Positions 24,594 through 35,960 of a stretch of DNA of 64,000 bases are shown here, piece by piece; the stretch's first letter is position 1; each line of letters begins with the position of its first letter. The notes under the pieces are model-generated. The model worked only from the letters and a program-made list of their open reading frames with translations, was not told the DNA's origin and ran no database searches. The position numbers and the translations under genes were made by a program. Location: positions 17,772,422 through 17,836,421 of the forward strand of contig CM068319.1 in NCBI GenBank assembly GCA_034766995.1, given 5' to 3'. This stretch comes from Acanthacorydalis orientalis (taxonomy: Eukaryota; Arthropoda; Insecta; Megaloptera; Corydalidae).

Positions 24594-26529
24594 AGAGAAA
24601 GAGAAAATGTAGAGACAGACAGATATGTAATACCATAAATAAGTTTGTATTTCTCTTCTTTGACTACATAACTATTCAGTACAGGTGTCTATTATGTAAA
24701 TGTATATTCACATTAGCAATTGTAATATGTTCAATTTTTTTATTAATTAGATTATTTTGCAAGATTATAAGTTACTCAAAGCTTTCAATTATTTTTCATG
24801 AATGCACAGTTTTTCATAAGTTCTATACTTTCGAAATCATTATCTCAACCTTTGTATAGTATGTTTTTTTCTTTTGTCATTTTATGACTCATATATTTAT
24901 AATACTAGTATATACCTCGCCAAAATTAACGAGCGAATAGAAAGAAAAAACTTTTGATTTTTACAATATAATATATTTAAACATAAAAAATTAAAATAAA
25001 TCCATTGTGAAAATTTCCTTTTACATCACATTCGTTAGATGGCATCAGACGGCCATGTTGCGGACAAAGTGTAGAGAAATGTGGGTTTTTATTTATTGGA
25101 TTTGATGTATATTACAAATTTCTTACTAAAATTGTACAAAAAAAGAAAAGTCAAAAAATATTTGTGGTTTACACTCTTTTCTTGTTATATTCTTGCTTAA
25201 AATTCATTCATGTTCTTTTCTGTAACAACATAAGTTTCTGACACATATTTTAATTTACTCAAATTTCTTATTTGTCCCAATAAAAAAAGTAATGAGCATG
25301 TATATTCATAACAGGCGAAATAACATGAGTAAAAGTGATTTTGTGAAAATTTCTATAACACGAATTTAATTCAGTTATCTGCACGAAAATTCTAATCGTA
25401 TAAATTATAAATATTATAATTTAATGTAATAAGAACACACATGTCTTTATCTCGATTTGAAAGAGAAAGTTTATGATATTTCAAAAATAGACTTTATTTT
25501 CATAAAAAAAACTGTTTTTAACACATTAATTAGTTGTGAAAACGAACGAACAAAAATAAGTAAACGTAGGTAGTATGACATAGAGACAGGGATTAGTTTA
25601 CTTTTGGTGTAGAATATTTTAAACTCATTTTCAGTTCGTTATGATTGTACATATTATTTTTTTTTTGAATGAAAAACATTCATTTGTAAGATAAACAACT
25701 AAAAAAAATTCGGAGGTGTTAACATGAGCAATAGTTAAAAATAAAGTCAGTTTTACAATAATAATATACATTTTTAAATGAGTTGGCCCTTATAATAACT
25801 TAACTTTACAAGTCTGATTGTTACATAATGTTTAATTCAAAGCTTTCAGCATTTAACTATTACTCTATTATTGTATCTGAGAAAACTACTATTTTAAATT
25901 TTGTAATAAGTATTTATAGTTACATCCTTCTAATTAGCTTATTCGAAAAAAAATTATATTTTTATTCAGTCTTATGAAGCTTTGATGAAACTTAAATAAA
26001 AAGAGAATTATATTTAAAGTCTCGCGTATAGAATAAGCTGTTTCTTATTTTTTTAAATTCGTTTCTGAATTTATTTAACAGCAAATGTCTCGGACATTTA
26101 ACACCCGTTTTATCCTGACAATAAGAAAAAAACAGTGAATCGAAATATTCTTTTAATTTCAATTAAATGAAAAGTTTTGTTTAACAGGCGACTTTGTTCA
26201 TCAAATAAGTACAGACATTTTCAAAACGACCCTCCGTGTATGTTCATTTTATTTTATTTCCACATTATTGTCACTAACACACGGTTGATTAAAAATTCCA
26301 ATGCTCTTTTGTCACAACACCTTATCGGTCACATGTCGTTTCAAGAGCGAAGAAATTGAAATTCCTATCTTCGTGTAAAGTTTTAATAGAAAATGAAAAT
26401 TGGTTATATTCTCTTTGTATGTGTTTTTCTTTTAACACTGGAGGATCTCATTATAAAACGTATACGACAGGCAAGAATTTATGTTGTGATTAGAAGTAGA
26501 ATTTATTAGTTTTTAAATATATAACACAT
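22991..26529. other. AT-rich stretch
   Basis: No supported gene. 23000-23360 and 24180-24340 are less AT-rich but have no recognisable frame or repeat end. One TA array at 24522-24591. Confidence 0.45.
24522..24591. repeat. (TA)n-(GA) microsatellite
   Basis: 70-bp TA array followed by GGAGAGAAAGAGA. Confidence 0.95.
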
Positions 26530-26530
26530 G

Positions 26531-26574
<44 letters not shown>
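26530..26574. repeat. (TA)n microsatellite
   Basis: Ends where the GC-rich head of dispersed repeat copy 2 starts, mirroring the arrangement at 7100-7164. Confidence 0.95.
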
Positions 26575-26577
<3 letters not shown>

Positions 26578-26705
26578 GGATTTCACTCTCTGCTCGCTGC
26601 GCTCACCAACCCCCGGGCTCCCCCACTTGTCACTTATAAGCATGCACATGTAACCAAATGAAACAATATCATTTAACATATCAAATAAATAAGCGACCTC
26701 ATGGA

Positions 26706-26806
26706 TGTATATATATATATATATGTATGTGTATATATACATATATATGTATGTATATATACATATATGTATGTATATATACATATATTTGTATATTTAT
26801 ATATTT

Positions 26807-26868
<62 letters not shown>
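26706..26868. repeat. (TA)n with CATA/GTATG interruptions
   Basis: About 160 bp of TA tracts with a repeated ATGTATGTATATATACAT-type unit in the left half and pure TA in the right half. Its right edge coincides with the truncated left end of the Tigger relic. Confidence 0.94.
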
Positions 26869-27001
26869 TTTACGCGGAAAATTATACCTCTATTTACGCT
26901 GCACTTTTTATACGCGGTATTGATTTACGCGGTCTGATAGATTTCATTTTATATAATTTATCATTGTATTTATTATATATCAAATTTATGAAAATGTGGT
27001 A

Positions 27002-27163
27002 ATGGAAAAGATAGAGAACGAATCATCCGAAAAAATTAACATTAACAATAAAAATGATGTCGAACTTACAAATACTTCTAGCGATGCAGATGATAAATTT
27101 GTGCCAATTGAAAGGAAAAGGTTGATTGTTTTGAATTACAGTAGCGATAGTGGCACCGAATAA
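27002..27163 (+). pseudogene. probable Tigger transposase C-terminal tail
   Basis: ATG then 52 further codons to TAA. The composition is Asn/Asp/Ser/Glu-rich (M-E-K-I-E-N-E-S-S-E-K) and ends P-I-E-R-K-R-L-I-V-L-N-Y-S-S-D-S-G-T-E. A basic E-R-K-R patch followed by acidic serines just before the stop recurs in the relic at 60391 (S-E-R-K-R-S-R then S-N-D-E-D-E). The shared ending and the flanking TTTACGCG terminus are why I place it with Tigger; on its own the peptide has no domain. The ATG may be internal rather than a true start. Confidence 0.5.
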
Positions 27164-27284
27164 AATTTATCTACTTTTGTTTTCTAAAACGTCATTATTT
27201 TTTTTAAATTTATGTGAAATAAGTATGTGTTTCTACAATTTTACTAGCTTTTATTTCCAATATTTTTTCTATTGTACTGACAGA

Positions 27285-27352
27285 CTCAATTTACGCGATT
27301 TTCATTCGCGTAAAACGAATCCACGTGGAACGGATACTCCGCGTAAATTGAG
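27285..27352. repeat. 13-bp perfect inverted repeat
   Basis: CTCAATTTACGCG and its complement 42 bp apart, inside the right end of the Tigger relic. The region between also contains CCACGTGG. Confidence 0.9.
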
Positions 27353-27358
27353 GGACGG

Positions 27359-27403
27359 GTGTATATGTGTATATATATATATATACACACACACGCACAC
27401 TCA
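27359..27403. repeat. (TA)n-(CA)n microsatellite
   Basis: TA run followed by ACACACACACGCACAC. Confidence 0.92.
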
Positions 27404-27494
27404 CTATATATAGTATGTCTGTATAAACATTCTCGCAGATAGATTATTTTTTGTGGCATGTGTTATTTCATAAAGTTCTGTGAGGATAATTTTG

Positions 27495-27497
<3 letters not shown>

Positions 27498-27540
<43 letters not shown>

Positions 27541-27565
27541 CAGAGAGAGAGAGAGAGAAAGAGAT
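27498..27565. repeat. (TA)n-(GA)n compound microsatellite
   Basis: TA array followed by CAGAGAGAGAGAGAGA. Confidence 0.95.
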
Positions 27566-27859
27566 AATATTTTAATTGTATAGAAAGATACTATCCCATC
27601 TAATCTATAGTAAGAGTTTATCAGTTGGATGTTTCAAAAAGGTTTGTCTCAAGAATATTTTGAAAATAATTATGAAGCAAAAAAGGAATTGTATATTATT
27701 TAAATCAAATTTTAATGCAAAGTGAAAGAACTACATGTCTACGTTTTCAAATGAAAATCATGAGCTAGTGTAACTATTAAGATAACAAAAATATTTTATA
27801 ATTTTTCAAGAAATACTTTCTTATATGTTTATATTTTTGCTGATTGAAATTTTCTCCTG

Positions 27860-27867
27860 TATGTATG

Positions 27868-27950
<83 letters not shown>

Positions 27951-27956
27951 ATATAT
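27860..27956. repeat. (GTAT)n-(TA)n-(GT)n compound microsatellite
   Basis: Three GTAT units, a TA run, GTGTGTGTGT, ATTA and a second TA run. Confidence 0.95.
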
Positions 27957-28800
27957 AATTTCTAGCGGTACATTTCCAAAGCATGTTTTTATTTCCTTCT
28001 GCAAAAGAATAAAAAAAACTTCAACCGAAGACGACAGGGTAAAAGACGACAGTTCACAGTTGGATGAAAATAACCTCCTTCCGTACAATTTATCAATGTA
28101 TATTTTTTTGTATACTATTTGTTGTCTGATAGTATCGTGTATCCATTTCAACACAGAAGAATATATTATATACGCGAACTGATACGCATACGTTATTCTG
28201 TCAAATACAAACAATTTGTATACGATTCATTACTCAATTTTTATATATAAGTGTGTGACATGTCGAGTTCTAAATATATCAACTAACATCAATAACATAC
28301 ATACTTGTTTTTATGTATCATCTTTTCTAAATTAATAGTTTAGTATAGAAATCGATACATTTTAAGTAAATAGATTGAAAAAATACACGAATGTTCGTTG
28401 ATAGATTGTAAATTGCAATAATTTGTATTTTAGAAATATTTATAAATTTTGGTTCTGTTAAGTTTAATAAGATACTGGTAGAAATGTTGTACTAGTATTT
28501 GTAGATATCGGATCAGTGAAGAAGAAATCATGAAAAATATTTTTTTAATGTCTCGTTATGAAAATTCAAAACAGATTTTTAACATAAATTGTATTTTTAT
28601 TCTCTATGTTTAAAACAGGCAATTTCAATGACAAAATTTATACTTTAAGTGCAAGATTATTTTTCCATATCTTTAAATTTAATTACAATAGAGCAAAACT
28701 CAATCTTTGGTATATCCCGTGACATCATTTTATCATCAATCTTATAATTTTAGTGTCTGTATATTAGTTTACAAACAGAACACACATACTAAATAAACAC

Positions 28801-28802
<2 letters not shown>

Positions 28803-28837
<35 letters not shown>
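28803..28837. repeat. (TA)n microsatellite
   Basis: 35-bp TA array. Confidence 0.94.
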
Positions 28838-28840
<3 letters not shown>

Positions 28841-29613
28841 TGTATGTATATAACGTAAACAATTGTATATAAAGATATAAAAGCTTCACTTCAATTTAGA
28901 AACAGCTTTATAGTGCATATGAGTATCCTTTTACTTCTTTTTATTCCGAGTCAGAAACAATATCCGCACGGTTGAACAATAGAAAAATGAGAGAAGAATA
29001 AACAGAGAGTTCTCTCAGCGTCGATGTGATCATTAAGGCACTTCTGACGCACACAAAGAAAAATACCGGATACACGAGTGTATTTTGTATCTGTTCAGGT
29101 TCACATCACTGTTTCGTACGAGGGTATTCAGACTGATTCGGTTTGAAGAGGTCGTCGAGAAAATACACACTTTTTTTTGTTCTGTTCTGTTTATGTACGT
29201 GAATTTATATGAGCTTTTTAAATTAAGCGAATCTCTTGAAGGAAGTTCGTTATTTTTTTTCACAATATTTATTTATTATTAAAGCTGACAAGAAAATCTC
29301 GTTTTGTTAAATCAAATCATTTTATTAAATGTGTTTTAAACGGAGAAATATGAAATTATTTTTATCTCGAAATGAAAAATCTGATTTGTGGAAATATTTG
29401 GCTTTCAATAAGGTTGATGGTTCTATATTTTGATTTTAACTGAAATTAAATATAATAATTACAAATTTACTACTCAAGTAGACAATAATTTTATTAATCG
29501 TTACGTGACTTTTCATGAAACAGTGAGAAAATTGCTTTGACCTTTCCATTTCTTGTGCAAAAAGTGCTCGTGAACTTGACCTGTTATCGATCTCAGACAG
29601 CTCACTGTTTAAG

Positions 29614-29675
<62 letters not shown>
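29614..29675. repeat. (TA)n microsatellite
   Basis: Pure TA array bounded on the right by GCGGGAG. Confidence 0.95.
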
Positions 29676-29677
<2 letters not shown>

Positions 29678-30605
29678 CGGGAGATGGCTTCCAAAATTTT
29701 ATTTTCATTTTTATTTTTGATTATGAATCTGTCTATTAATTTCAGATATTGTCAGTATTCTCACGATAACATTTGAATGTTCCCCTTAGGAATATAATTT
29801 GATTTAAAATGTGTTTTTTTTTAACAAAGAGCAGAAAATCTCAGCAAATAAATGTATCGTTATTATTTATTTGTATAAATTATTCAATATTTGAAATTTC
29901 ATAAAATTTTCTTATATAAAAATATCCAGTATATAATTTCTGTCTGTATGAATGGATATTTTTTTTGCTGCGAGATTTCTTTGTTTTCCGTTGAAAAGTG
30001 ACAACATATTCATTAAAATCCAATTGAATGTATGAGAAAATATTTTAGTAATTGTTTGTCAATAATAATATAATTTCTGAGGATGAATCAGTCAGTGTCA
30101 GGAATTTATTTTAAACAAAACAGTCATAAATCGTATATTTCTTGCTGTAGCTCATTGAAAAGAAGTACAGCTGATTGAAAATTGATTTAATCCATGTTCT
30201 TTCTATAATTTTTACTTTAATCTTATACTTGTGACAATTTTTATGTACGAAAAATTGAGTAACTAATTTTTAATGAAATTAATTTTATGCTAGATATATC
30301 TGGCAAATTCATTTTTGAAAAAGAACAAGTTCGTTTTGGAAGCTGTTTTCGTTTCTGTAAATATATTGATTTCAGCAGATAAAGAATGTCGTTTAAAATC
30401 GTGCTATCAATTCTGATATTTAATCATATTAGAAGACCTAACTTATTATTCCCTTTTTTCTCTTAACAATAGAATTAAGAATATTATAAATATGCATATG
30501 TCATTTAGAATTAAAATTTGATTTCGCAATTTACTGGTACAAATTTTACTAAAAACTGAGCATTTTTAGTATTTTTAATTTTTTATTATTATTGTAAGAA
30601 TTATT

Positions 30606-30631
30606 GTATATATATATATATATATATATAT
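30606..30631. repeat. short (TA)n microsatellite
   Basis: 26-bp TA tract. Confidence 0.9.
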
Positions 30632-30955
30632 TAGTTAAAATTAAAAAGGATTTTATGAGAAAAGAAGCAATGTTATTTTAGTTTGCCTTCTAAAATATAT
30701 AAATTTTATAAAAAAAGTACTTTAAGATAAAAGTTGTCCTGTTTTTTTCATGAAGAAAACGCTACGAATTAATTCCAACACCCCCAATACTTTACAGTCA
30801 ATACAGAAATTAATGTATATTCCTGCTTAGTTGACATTTGATGCACATTTCCGGTGACATATGCAATTGTTGCACAGGAAATGAATAAAAGCACAAAAAA
30901 AAATTTGATGTAAATACATAAAACCGATTATTTTTGATGCATCGTTTTCCCTTAA

Positions 30956-31192
30956 CCATTTGAATCCTAAGCTCCTCATCTTACTAGAATTTTGATCCTG
31001 GGCTCATGAGCAATATTTGACAAATTATCAGCATAGTATTTATTTATTTATTGCATAAACAGGTAGTATAATAGATGAGAAAACAAAAAAATAAAAATAT
31101 ACTAATATATAATACAGAGGCCGATATATCGGCCAGTCCGGTACATGCGTTGCTTCTTCAGGCCGGTTTTCCTGCTTATAGGGTTCTAAGGG
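30956..31192. mobile_element. piggyBac-like MITE
   Basis: TTAA at 30952-30955 and 31193-31196 flank 237 bp. The left end reads CCATTTGAATCCTA and the complement of the right end CCCTTAGAACCCTA, an imperfect terminal inverted repeat starting with C as piggyBac elements do. A 16-bp perfect palindrome GGCCGATATATCGGCC lies at 31119-31134, matching the habit of this superfamily to carry subterminal inverted repeats. No coding capacity. Confidence 0.7.
31119..31134. repeat. 16-bp GC-rich palindrome
   Basis: GGCCGATATATCGGCC, inside the right half of the MITE at 30956-31192. Confidence 0.95.
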
Positions 31193-31196
31193 TTAA

Positions 31197-31549
31197 AGTA
31201 AAATCAACTTCACGTACAGAAAATTTGTATTTGTTGATTAAATGCTTATGACAAGTAAATGTTTATTAAAATTTTACGATGAATTTTAAACCAAAATTTA
31301 ATTTATTAAAATACATAAGTACGAGTCTACATAAGTCGGGCAGTGTTTGTGTTTCTTTATTCAAATTTAGAAAACAAAAAGTTAATATAAAGTTACACAA
31401 AGTTAATATGTTACAAATTTTTAAATTTCTCTTCTCTTCTTCTTCTTATTATTAACCTAAGAGCATTCTCCTGTTGCTTTGACTTTCACTGGAGCTCGGT
31501 GGATAAGGAATACCATCTATGTGCCCATCTCTTAGACGGTCGTCATTTT
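31197..31549. other. AT-rich, then a TTC-rich tract
   Basis: 31430-31450 carries a TCTTC/TTCTTC run, which read on the minus strand is a GAA-type run downstream of the frame at 31550-31806; it could be a retroelement 3' tail. A near-duplicate AAAGTTA(A/C) word recurs at 31379-31407. Confidence 0.35.
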
Positions 31550-31806
31550 TTACAAACGCAGGCAAGTCGCTATATCTTCCATCCCATCTACTTCTGTTCC
31601 GAGCCATCTTGCTGTTTCCATGAGTACAACCCTATCTTCAGTTTTTCCAGAAGATAGGGTTGTAATCTTGCCTTCGAACCTTCTTCCTTTATCCAGGCTT
31701 AGAACTGGAAACGGTTGCATCGGACTACTCAATCCATCTGATACAATTGCAGGCGGAGTTACTTTTAAATTCGACTTAATATATTCTTGTGATAGTGTAA
31801 AGGGAC
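31550..31806 (-). other. coding-like frame, unrecognised
   Basis: The minus strand is open from about 31806 to a TAA at 31552-31550, roughly 85 codons, with an internal Met at 31732-31730. The text is protein-like: C-P-F-T-L-S-Q-E-Y-I-K-S-N-L-K, then T-P-P-A-I-V-S-D-G-L, then L-S-L-D-K-G-R-R-F-E-G-K and V-V-L-M-E-T-A-R-W-L-G-T-E. I cannot assign a family. The plus strand is also open for 66 codons here, so the evidence is composition only. A 14-bp perfect inverted repeat lies inside the frame. Possibilities are a fragment of a non-LTR retroelement, given the GAA-like run downstream, a single-exon gene remnant, or a terminal exon on the minus strand. Confidence 0.35.
31626..31663. repeat. 14-bp perfect hairpin
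   Basis: Arms ACAACCCTATCTTC (31626-31639) and its exact complement (31650-31663) around a 10-base loop. The arms are GC-richer than the window average, which makes chance less likely. Confidence 0.9.
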
Positions 31807-32487
31807 ATTTACATATTTAATATGAATTTTAAAGTGTTTTATTTTTATAATAAAATACACTAATTACATTTTAGTTATGTCAGCAATATTAAAGTTATTT
31901 TACTTCACATTTTGAATAAAATATAAAGATCCTTACACGTTCGAAAGTTTATTCCGCTTTTTAAAAACAGTACAGTGTACGGAAAAACTACCTTATAAAA
32001 TATTCATACTAAAACATGTAATATTTTAAGAAAATGTTTAAAAATACTCTACGTCATTTGCGTTTTAAATCGATATACCTAAAAATAGACAACAAGAAAC
32101 GCTCGTGAGAAAGTAGCAGCGGTTGGTAACATCCTTAACGGTTCAGCTTAATTTTCGAACATAATCTACACGAGTACATGCGGAGGTTAAGGAACGCGAA
32201 ACTTCATTATGATCCTTTTGGCGGTGTTCACCTAAAAGCGAAGACTTGTTTGTTGTTTGTACTGTAGTTGGTACCACGTACGGGGATCGAAGCTACTGGT
32301 CGTATAACTCGATTACACACACACTCAGCCTGGATACGAACTGTGTATCCGATGGTCTGTTCACTAGGGTCAGCCTCGTAATTGCATTTATCTCGTCGCG
32401 TTTGCCGCTCACGAATTGCGAATCTAGCGAAAAATGTTGCTGGTGTGAATACACATGTACAAACATGTACATGTATACGCCTACATC
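31807..32487. other. stretch ending in a GC-richer island
   Basis: AT-rich to about 32090; 32095-32450 is one of the least AT-rich parts of the window, with CpG-containing words such as CGTACGGGGATCG. The plus strand is open from 32246 but runs into the microsatellite, and the minus strand is open at 32293-32517. Neither shows a domain. A promoter, untranslated first exon or enhancer would all fit. Confidence 0.35.
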
Positions 32488-32519
32488 ATATATACATATA
32501 TATATACATATATACATAC

Positions 32520-32555
<36 letters not shown>

Positions 32556-32560
32556 CATAC

Positions 32561-32619
<59 letters not shown>
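32488..32619. repeat. (TA)n with CATA/CGTA interruptions
   Basis: Array of about 130 bp beginning with ATATACATATAT-type units and ending in pure TA. Confidence 0.95.
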
Positions 32620-32622
<3 letters not shown>

Positions 32623-33795
32623 CTACTGCCAAAATAGCAGTTTTGAAACGAGTACATCTCGTTAAAATGTATAGACTGGGATTATCGTTGAATTTGAGCT
32701 CAGATTTAAACAGTGTCGCTAAATTTGTTTAAAGTTGATAGTGGAGCAAAACTAATTTTAAAATTAAATCACATTTTTGTAATGTAAATATGTATTTCGT
32801 TTATAATTAAACATTGTAATTTAATAATAATTGTCTATTTTAAAACGAATAATAATTATGCTGGTTGATAGTCTTACAAAAATGTTTTTTTTTATTTGCT
32901 ATAGTCTTTTTATGAATACCAGTTTTGTTTTATATACATACACACATGTGTAATACATAGAAATCTAGTCTACGTGTACATTTTATTAGAACGGTTATTA
33001 ATGTTAGAAAATAGATATGGACTGTTTTGTGGTCATAAAATGTAACTTATATGTTAACTGGGTATAAAATTTGACTGATATCTTAATTTTCATATGAAAT
33101 ACGGTATTTGCTTTCACATATTCATTTTCTTTTTCCTCGACAATTCATTTTTTTTTTTTGTTTTCTTGATTATAGTTTTCTTTATCAGATTACTACATGG
33201 TTTAGGTTATAACTTACTAAATAGAGACTTTTTAATAAATAGAGAGTTAATCTGATCTTGTATCTCCTATCTAAATCTATCCAGTTTCACTTCCTTCACA
33301 GGTACGATCTGGTTCATTAACTGTATGCCTTGAACATTAATTTTATTGTGTTTAAGACAATGATTAAGCTGTTTGTGTCAACGAAAGTAAATTCCACGAA
33401 TAATATTGTTATTAGGATAAAGGACTAAAAAACATGTATGCATTTAGGTCCAAACTTGTACATTTATTTTTGTGTTGATGTTCTGAATAACATTTGAAAT
33501 TAACATTGTTGCTTGCGATTAAAACACTCAATTTTACATGTAATTAAACTTGAACTTGTAAAGGCTATGATTGGATTATAAATTTAGACCGATTTTTCAG
33601 GACATCATTGAAAAGATGTGCCAATATTGAATATCTAATTGAATCTCTTCTTAGACCAGTATTCAATTTTTCTACAAATGTTATACTGTAAGAGGTCTAA
33701 TTAAGGGCTTGTGTGAAAGAAGTAGTTATTTTTAATTTTTATTTCAATATGTGGAATAGAAGAAGGAATTTCACACACACACACACACACACACA

Positions 33796-33837
<42 letters not shown>

Positions 33838-35015
33838 GTGTAGTTTAATAAAATGACATTCATTTTTATAGTTTCATTTATCATGGTGCAGTTATTCATA
33901 CTGTTATCGATATGTATGATATGTGGGATATAAAAAAAAATGTTTGATCAATATTTGTACCATTATTATTATAATTAGTTGGTTTCTGTATGGAACATAT
34001 TGAGTCAGTTTCTCAATGTCACATGGTAATTTTTAAAACGAACGTAATGTGTTTTCTTGCTTGCAGACTATTAAAAAAACATTGAATTTATTAAATGTTT
34101 TTTATATAAATGACATAAATTAACTTGTTTTAAATTTTATTTAGAACTGAACATTGTAAAATAGTTTATATTGATAGTTATGGGAATATTGCGTGGTTAG
34201 TTATTATTAGAAATCAGTTTGTGAAAGGGGAGGGTATATTAATTGTAATAAATAATTCGATTTTCAGGCTGTTTACGGTTTTTGTTCATTATTATTTATA
34301 CAAAAGATAATATTGATATTTATTTGATGATTTGCATTTTCTTTCTACCAAGATTTATTTTTACATAAGTGTGTTTTTAATTTGAAGAATTTATTAACAT
34401 TTCCTTAAATTAAAATCACAATGAAGTCTCTTTGAAGATTATTTTTATTTCTTACCTACACTAATATAACTTTTAATTAATCTGATTTTAATAATATTTA
34501 TTTACTTTTGATTCAAACCATATAATTTTAGTTCTTTTTAATTAATTTACATGACATTCTTTAATTTTAATCAGCCAGTTAAGAAAAGGATAGAGTATAC
34601 TTCAGAAATTCAAGTTTGATGATTTTTTTATTGTATATAAATCGAAGAAACGAATTTAGTTTTATTTATAATTGACTGTAACTATCATTTTTCTTTAACT
34701 GCAAATAGTAGTTATATAAGTTTATATATATATTTTTTAATACATTTAATGTTTCACACATTTTTTTTCTCGCCTCATAAACCAAAAAGAGTGAATAACG
34801 TGATTTTATAACGCATCTCTCTCTTTTAAATTGAACGTAATGTTTTAAAATTGTAAGAAATGTTTTTCGAGTACAAATTTTCCAAGACTGTTTGAATCGA
34901 TTACCTCCAAGAAAAGGGACGGTATAAAAGCACTGAATGATGGATGCATTGAAATTCAGGGAGACCATATTGAAAAATAAAAGTAATTTAAAACTACAAG
35001 TTATATTTTTTCATA
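32620..35015. other. AT-rich stretch
   Basis: No supported gene. A good pyrimidine-rich CAG at 33299-33301 is followed by GTACGA (see findings). One (CA)n-(TA)n array at 33772-33835. Confidence 0.45.
33772..33835. repeat. (CA)n-(TA)n compound microsatellite
   Basis: About 12 CA units followed by a TA array. Confidence 0.96.
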
Positions 35016-35019
35016 GATA

Positions 35020-35176
35020 GGCCGTAAACTTTTCAAATTGCCTTCGTATATATTCTAATTAGAACAATTGAAAACAATGGAATTCAAATTTATTCAAGTG
35101 AAACAAATATACAATTGGTACAACTGCTTTGGCTGGTTGGTACAATTGGCCACGAGCTTTTCAAATTGCCCTCGTA
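35020..35176. repeat. direct repeat pair, 128-bp spacing
   Basis: CTTTTCAAATTGCC and TCGTA words preceded by GGCC occur at 35020-35049 and again at 35148-35176. Five of the intervening bases differ plus one more inside the word. It could be an old tandem duplication or the two ends of a small element in direct orientation. Confidence 0.6.
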
Positions 35177-35269
35177 CAATGATTCAATACACTTCAAATA
35201 GTTGACAGAACTGAATCAATAGTCACGATTTATGAACAATAAATTAGTGTGTGATCAGTCATATGAACA

Positions 35270-35465
35270 TTTTTTTTCTTGAAGATATAATGCACATAAG
35301 CGACAATAAAAAGGCCCTACAATCATTTATTGAATATTTTTGCTCAGAAACATATGTGTAATCTGTATGGAAAAAAAATAATTTGTGTGAGAAAATGATT
35401 TTAGACACAGTGCTACAGAACTGTATTGTGAAATTTCATATTTAAAAAAGAATTTTAATTTGATG
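35270..35465. repeat. dispersed repeat D, copy 1
   Basis: Shares a series of words with 45005-45185 in the same order: CAATCATTTAT(T/C)GAA, CATTTTTG or TATTTTTG, AATTTGTG, then ACAG(A)AACT(G/A)TATTG(T/C)GA. No coding content. The class is unknown and the match is old. Confidence 0.5.
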
Positions 35466-35570
35466 TACAATATATACAAAACTAAAATAATATTAATTTT
35501 GTATTCAACAGTAAAGAAATTCGTACTTTAAATATTTCATTACTTTTATAATCAAATCTAAATAGAAGAT

Positions 35571-35571
35571 G

Positions 35572-35637
<66 letters not shown>
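35571..35637. repeat. (GTAT)-(TA)n microsatellite
   Basis: TA array with GTATG at the left edge and GTATATATAA at the right. Confidence 0.95.
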
Positions 35638-35960
35638 ATAGATATAAATGTACTTGCGCCCTCACACGACGTTTTGAGGCGAAATATACATGAACTTTGC
35701 TGTTGAGGAATTGTAAAAATAGAAATGTCTAGCGTAGAATATAAACATCCAACGTACCTCAGTCACATACACACATATATATATACTTACGTTCTAACTG
35801 GCGGCAATATCCACGGCTCGACAATTTACAAACTTAACAAACCGTATAAAAAGTATTCCGTTTCTTTCTCTTCGTCTATTTGCACGTCGCGCTCAGTTTT
35901 TAATTACAACGTGCTCTAATTAAGTCAGGAAACTCTGGGCGACGTAAACAAGGTGCAGAT
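35638..35960. other. GC-richer island
   Basis: Contains CGCCCTCACACGACGTTTTGAGG and GGCGGCAATATCCACGGCTCG-type sequence in pieces. On the minus strand AGAAC|GTAAGT occurs at 35783-35792, a decent donor, but no matching open exon upstream of it is clear. An untranslated exon or an enhancer is possible. Confidence 0.3.

Larger units (their letters stand above)
26869..27361 (+). mobile_element. Tigger-type relic, left end lost
   Basis: The complement of the right end begins CACCCGTCCCTCAATTTACG, and TTTACGCG-like words recur near both ends (26870, 26908, 26932, 27290, 27340), as in Tigger terminal regions. TA follows at 27362-27363. The left terminus is replaced by the TA array. Arms 27285-27297 and 27340-27352 form a 13-bp perfect inverted repeat at the right end. 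The interior holds a short coding tail on the plus strand. Confidence 0.72.
26575..27497. repeat. dispersed repeat, copy 2, interrupted
   Basis: The head at 26575-26680 shares its core at 26598-26620 and the following CCACTTGTCA and TTATAAG with copy 1 at 7165-7265. The tail at about 27425-27497 shares TCGCAGATAGATT and GGATAATTTTGA with 7423-7535. Between them lie a TA/CATA array and a Tigger relic that copy 1 lacks, so a transposon appears to have inserted into, or beside the microsatellite of, this copy. Confidence 0.7.
27566..30955. other. AT-rich stretch with one GC-richer island
   Basis: 28900-29280 is noticeably less AT-rich and open for 65-76 codons on both strands, without a recognisable protein. 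It could be a regulatory island. The rest is A/T runs and microsatellites. Confidence 0.4.

Noticed and set aside
26658..27002. 114-codon plus-strand frame
   Set aside because: Microsatellite translation joined to a Tigger relic's non-coding left part.
27777..28214. 145-codon minus-strand frame, the longest in the window
   Set aside because: Its middle is (TA)n/(GT)n; the opposite strand is open for 112 codons over the same bases; no recognisable motif.
32246..32665. 139-codon plus-strand frame
   Set aside because: The last half is microsatellite. The first half has plausible composition but no motif or splice evidence, so it is described only as an island.
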